Shown: in pieces, positions 61,175-64,000 of the stretch | Layout: each line of letters begins with the position of its first letter | How positions within the stretch are numbered: position 1 is the first letter of the stretch | Source: Ovoidimarina sediminis | GTDB taxonomy: Bacteria; Pseudomonadota; Alphaproteobacteria; Rhodobacterales; Rhodobacteraceae | DNA: 64,000 nucleotides | Assembly: GCF_032586175.1 (NCBI RefSeq) | Contig: NZ_JAWHTE010000013.1 | Location: 1 to 64,000 of the forward strand | Direction of reading: 5' to 3' | Position numbers and translations under genes: made by a program | The notes under the pieces: model-generated | What the model saw: the letters and a program-made list of their open reading frames with translations, nothing else | Told to the model about the DNA's origin: nothing | Database searches by the model: none

Positions 61175-62170
61175 TTACGCGCCGGTCAGAAGCGGCTTGT
61201 AGCGCGCGCCTAGCTCCAGCATCGCCTGCATAAACGCTGCACATTCCTCGACGCCACCATAGCTGAGATATTCCGGCGTCCCGCCGGTCGCCACGTAAGC
61301 TTCCAGAAGGGCCGGGTCGTCGAAGGTCTCGCGGAAGGTACGTGCAAGCACCTCAAACCGATCGGGATGATCATCCGCCGCTTTCTTATGGATCGCGAAG
61401 GCCCGGCTCGATAGCATCTCCGGCAGGTTGGTGCCGTAGGCGTCGTTCATAGAGGGCGCGTTGTCGAGCGCCTCGCCCACGCGGTTCTCACCGAATACGA
61501 GCAGCGTCTTCACCGCATCGCCCGCCGCGATCACCGAGCCGGAAGTGAGAACCGAGAAGTCCACCTCACCCGTGACGGCGCCGGCCACAGTGTTCTTGCC
61601 ACCCGAAAGCGGGATCAGGTTGAACTGGGCACCGGTCTCGTCGCCAAGCGCCAGTAGCCCGATCGAGGCAGGATGCGCCATCCGGCTCGTTCCGACGTTC
61701 AGAACGCGCTTTTTGCCTTCTGCGATGATATCGTCCATCGTCTGAAGCGGGCTTTCCGCGCCGACGAAAAGGCAACCCGGGTCAACGTCAACCCGACCGA
61801 AATAGAAGTAGTCCTCGACGCTGAAGCTCTCCGGTGCCTGCATCGCCCAGTTCAGAACTTCAGGCCCCATATTCCCGAAGATCAGGCTGTAAGCATCGGG
61901 CTCCTCCTTGCCCATGTACACTTCGTAGCCCACGCGGCCCGAGGCGCCCGGAAAAAAACCCGGCTCGAATTCGGTGCCGAGTTTCTGGCTCCACACGCTC
62001 GAAAAAGCGCGGAAGTTCCGATCCGCACCGCCGCCCTCGCGGGTTGGGATGATCACCTTGATATTGCGTTCGGGATAGCCCGCCGCCCGCGCGATACCGG
62101 GGGCTGCAAGCGCCATGGCAGAGGCCGCGGCCCCGGTCTTCAGAAACCCACGTCTGTTCAGTCGGGTCAT
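61175..62170 (-). CDS. tctC: Tripartite tricarboxylate transporter substrate-binding protein (TctC/Bug family)
   Basis: The 331-residue periplasmic protein has a twin-arginine signal (LNRRGFLKTGAAASAMALAAPG). The Bug fold follows, with IKVIIPTREGGGADRNFRAF at the start and TSRMAHPASIGLLAL in the middle. ATG 62170 is preferred because GGAGG lies five bases upstream. Bug proteins bind carboxylates or aromatic acids. It is divergent in sequence from citrate-binding TctC, so the ligand is unknown. Confidence 0.85.
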   Translation of the reverse strand: MTRLNRRGFLKTGAAASAMALAAPGIARAAGYPERNIKVIIPTREGGGADRNFRAFSSVWSQKLGTEFEPGFFPGASGRVGYEVYMGKEEPDAYSLIFGNMGPEVLNWAMQAPESFSVEDYFYFGRVDVDPGCLFVGAESPLQTMDDIIAEGKKRVLNVGTSRMAHPASIGLLALGDETGAQFNLIPLSGGKNTVAGAVTGEVDFSVLTSGSVIAAGDAVKTLLVFGENRVGEALDNAPSMNDAYGTNLPEMLSSRAFAIHKKAADDHPDRFEVLARTFRETFDDPALLEAYVATGGTPEYLSYGGVEECAAFMQAMLELGARYKPLLTGA

Positions 62171-62284
62171 CTTTTCCTCCATCTTTGGTGCGCTGTCTTT
62201 GTCTTGCTCCACGGCCTTCGCGCTCAGACCGTTGGTTCGTTTTTGATCTCCACATCAGGCGAAGTTCTGCGGTGGCTCCTCTTC

Positions 62285-63271
62285 TCAGGTCGTCAGCAAG
62301 TCCTTGGGAAACAACGCCTCTGGTGCAACCCGCTGCCCAGCAAGGTGCTGCTCCACCGAATACCGGCAAATCGCGTCAAGCTCGGCACGGTTCGCCGTGA
62401 ACCCATAGGGCCACCAGTCAGGCCCGAAGGCATCCATCGTCCTCTCCACTCCAGCCCCGAACCACGGCAAGGACACCCGGTTCGCATTCGAAAGCCAAAG
62501 TGCCTTCAAGCGATCGAGGGCCACCTTCTTTCCTGCGACAAGCGCATCGTAAAGCTTCCGCGCGAGCCAGGGATATGCCTCCAAAAGCGTCCGCCGCACC
62601 CCGATCACATGCATAATAGGGAAGAACCCAGTTTTCGCATGGTAAGCCCGTTCTGCCGCCTCGTAGTCGGGGAAGAGCCGGATAAAACGTCTGTCGCCGT
62701 CAAGAAATGCCTGGGGTGGTTTCGGTGCCAGCAGCCCATCGATTTCACCCGCAATCAGAAGATCCTGAAGTGTCTCGCCTTCGGCGATTGGGGCAACCTC
62801 CATTCCATCCGGCAGATCGAGTTCCAGCCGTTCCCGTCGCACCCCGGCATCCAGCGCGCCCGTCCGCCACCGGACATCCTCGGCGTTCACTGCGTACTCA
62901 TCGCGAAGAATGCCTCGCATCCAAAGGGCGGCGGTCATTTGATACTCCGGCACCCCGATCCTCCGGCCCTTGAAATCCGCCGGGCTTTCGATCCCTGATC
63001 CTGCTCGCGCAAAGAAACCCTGGTGCCGGAAGCTTCGCGCAACGAAGGCGGGCAGAGCGATGTACGCTCCTTCCCCACGCGCAACTTGCAGCACATAAGA
63101 AGAAATCGACATCTCCGTGATGTCGTACGGTGCGTCGGCCACCGCGGCTGGGAAAAGCTCGCTCGTCGGCGCGATCACACTCCTGAGGCGCACCCCTTCG
63201 ATCTCAACCGACCCTTCGTGAAGCGCCATGACGCGATCATGATCCCAGGTCGCAAAGCTCAGCTTCAGCAC
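62285..63271 (-). CDS. Periplasmic-binding-fold protein related to 4,5-dihydroxyphthalate decarboxylase
   Basis: From GTG 63271 (AAGGTG upstream) the protein has 328 residues and starts LKLSFATWDHDRVMAL, followed by ITEMSISSYVLQVARGEGAYIALP, IGVPEYQMTAALWMRGILRDEY and FPIMHVIGVRRTLL. This is the SBP_bac-like fold shared with 4,5-dihydroxyphthalate decarboxylase. It lacks a signal peptide, so it could be a cytoplasmic enzyme. A specific activity cannot be assigned. Confidence 0.72.
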   Translation of the reverse strand: MLKLSFATWDHDRVMALHEGSVEIEGVRLRSVIAPTSELFPAAVADAPYDITEMSISSYVLQVARGEGAYIALPAFVARSFRHQGFFARAGSGIESPADFKGRRIGVPEYQMTAALWMRGILRDEYAVNAEDVRWRTGALDAGVRRERLELDLPDGMEVAPIAEGETLQDLLIAGEIDGLLAPKPPQAFLDGDRRFIRLFPDYEAAERAYHAKTGFFPIMHVIGVRRTLLEAYPWLARKLYDALVAGKKVALDRLKALWLSNANRVSLPWFGAGVERTMDAFGPDWWPYGFTANRAELDAICRYSVEQHLAGQRVAPEALFPKDLLTT

Positions 63272-63324
63272 ATCACCTTGCACTGTCCCGGCCTCGCTTA
63301 TGTCGCTCCGGCCCGGCACCGTTC

Positions 63325-64000
63325 TCAGACCACCGTCACCTTGAGCTCTCCAAGCCCCTCTGCGCTCAGAACCATTTCGTCGCCCTTTTCGACCGGGCCA
63401 ACCCCAGATGGCGTGCCGGACAGGATTACATCGCCCGGCGCCAGTTCGAAATACTCCGAAAGGTAGGCGATCATCTCCGGCACCTTCCATATCATCTGGT
63501 TCAGATCGCCCTCCTGCCGCAATTCGCCATTGACGGCCAGCGCGATGCGCCCCTCGCTTGGATGCCCCACCTCTGCGACCGGGTGAATGGGGCCCACCGG
63601 GGCGGACCGCTCGAACGCTTTTCCAATCTCCCATGGGCGACCCATCTTCTTCGCCACCCCCTGCAAATCCCGACGGGTCATATCAAGCGCAAGCGCGTAA
63701 CCAAAAACGTGATCAAGCGCATTCTCGACTGCGATGTTCGTGCCACCTGTCTTCAGCATGACAGCGATCTCCGCCTCGTGATGCACATCGCTGGTCTGTG
63801 GAGGATAGGGAAACTCGCCTGAAGGATCGAGGTTGTCGGGGTTCTTTTGGAAGAAGAACGGCGGCTCACGATCCGGGTCGTGCCCCATCTCGATAGCATG
63901 GGCAGCATAGTTTCGGCCAATGCAATAGACCCGTCGCACCGGAAATGTAGCATCCGACCCCGCTATGGGCAAAGCGACGACAGGCGGTGTTTCGATCGCG
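63325..64000 (-). CDS. Fumarylacetoacetate hydrolase (FAA) family protein (5' end outside the window)
   Basis: The frame runs past the window end. The visible ~224 residues hold the FAA core: VYCIGRNYAAHAIEMG, PPFFFQKNPDNL, DVHHEAEIAVML (metal ligands), VFGYALALDMTRRDLQ and ILSGTPSGVGP. Such proteins hydrolyse or isomerise beta-dicarbonyl acids in aromatic and sugar-acid breakdown. Sense residues continue upstream of TTG 63972 (AIETPPVVALP), showing that the true start lies beyond 64000. Confidence 0.88.
   Translation of the reverse strand, partial: AIETPPVVALPIAGSDATFPVRRVYCIGRNYAAHAIEMGHDPDREPPFFFQKNPDNLDPSGEFPYPPQTSDVHHEAEIAVMLKTGGTNIAVENALDHVFGYALALDMTRRDLQGVAKKMGRPWEIGKAFERSAPVGPIHPVAEVGHPSEGRIALAVNGELRQEGDLNQMIWKVPEMIAYLSEYFELAPGDVILSGTPSGVGPVEKGDEMVLSAEGLGELKVTVV

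Overview
The window reads as a chromosome segment of a marine alphaproteobacterium, most likely a member of the Rhodobacterales (Roseobacter group). The GC content is high. It carries a dimethylsulfoniopropionate (DMSP) demethylation cluster, a sulfoacetaldehyde acetyltransferase, small families typical of alphaproteobacteria (DUF1150, DUF1178) and a surE-pcm-nlpD block. I saw no rRNA, tRNA or CRISPR array.

Region by region. 1-501: the end of an IS630-type insertion sequence appears to have cut off an M24 (creatinase/prolidase) gene. 546-6494: a divergent GntR regulator and a five-gene run (DUF2182, DUF1326, DmdB-like ligase, DmdA, AcuI) that would demethylate DMSP and handle its three-carbon CoA products. 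6587-31759: a large surface-glycan locus. It holds two related ABC-exporter-like proteins with ATPase-dead nucleotide domains and a C-terminal cyclic-nucleotide-binding-like domain, at least six glycosyltransferases, four methyltransferases, a polysaccharide deacetylase, a UDP-glucuronate epimerase-like enzyme, a phosphatase-fold protein and a complete Opp/Dpp-type ABC importer whose operon runs directly into two glycosyltransferases. 31793-35580: xsc and ackA (sulfoacetaldehyde to sulfite plus acetyl phosphate to acetate plus ATP), with a divergent IclR regulator.

35669-49916 is mostly housekeeping: kdsA, a threonine-dehydratase-like enzyme, thpR, a histone-deacetylase-family enzyme, two NUDIX proteins, DUF1178, hsp20 with DUF1150 under a clear heat-shock promoter, a YdcH-like protein, purE-purK, an EamA exporter, nlpD-pcm-surE, a MarR/SDR/methyltransferase group and an unusual matrixin-type metalloprotease. 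50087-54527: purF, two decayed genes (truncated DUF2867; GNAT with an in-frame amber codon) and acs. 54817-64000: a long minus-strand operon entering from beyond the window. It encodes an FAA-hydrolase, a periplasmic-binding-like protein, a tripartite tricarboxylate transporter (TctCBA), an LVIVD propeller protein, an OsmC protein and a two-subunit molybdenum hydroxylase, which suggests uptake and oxidation of an unidentified carboxylate or N-heterocycle.

The best candidate for an undescribed system is the glycan locus, above all the paired pseudo-ABC/cyclic-nucleotide-domain proteins at its two ends. All functions are read from motifs and remembered family features; no database search was run.
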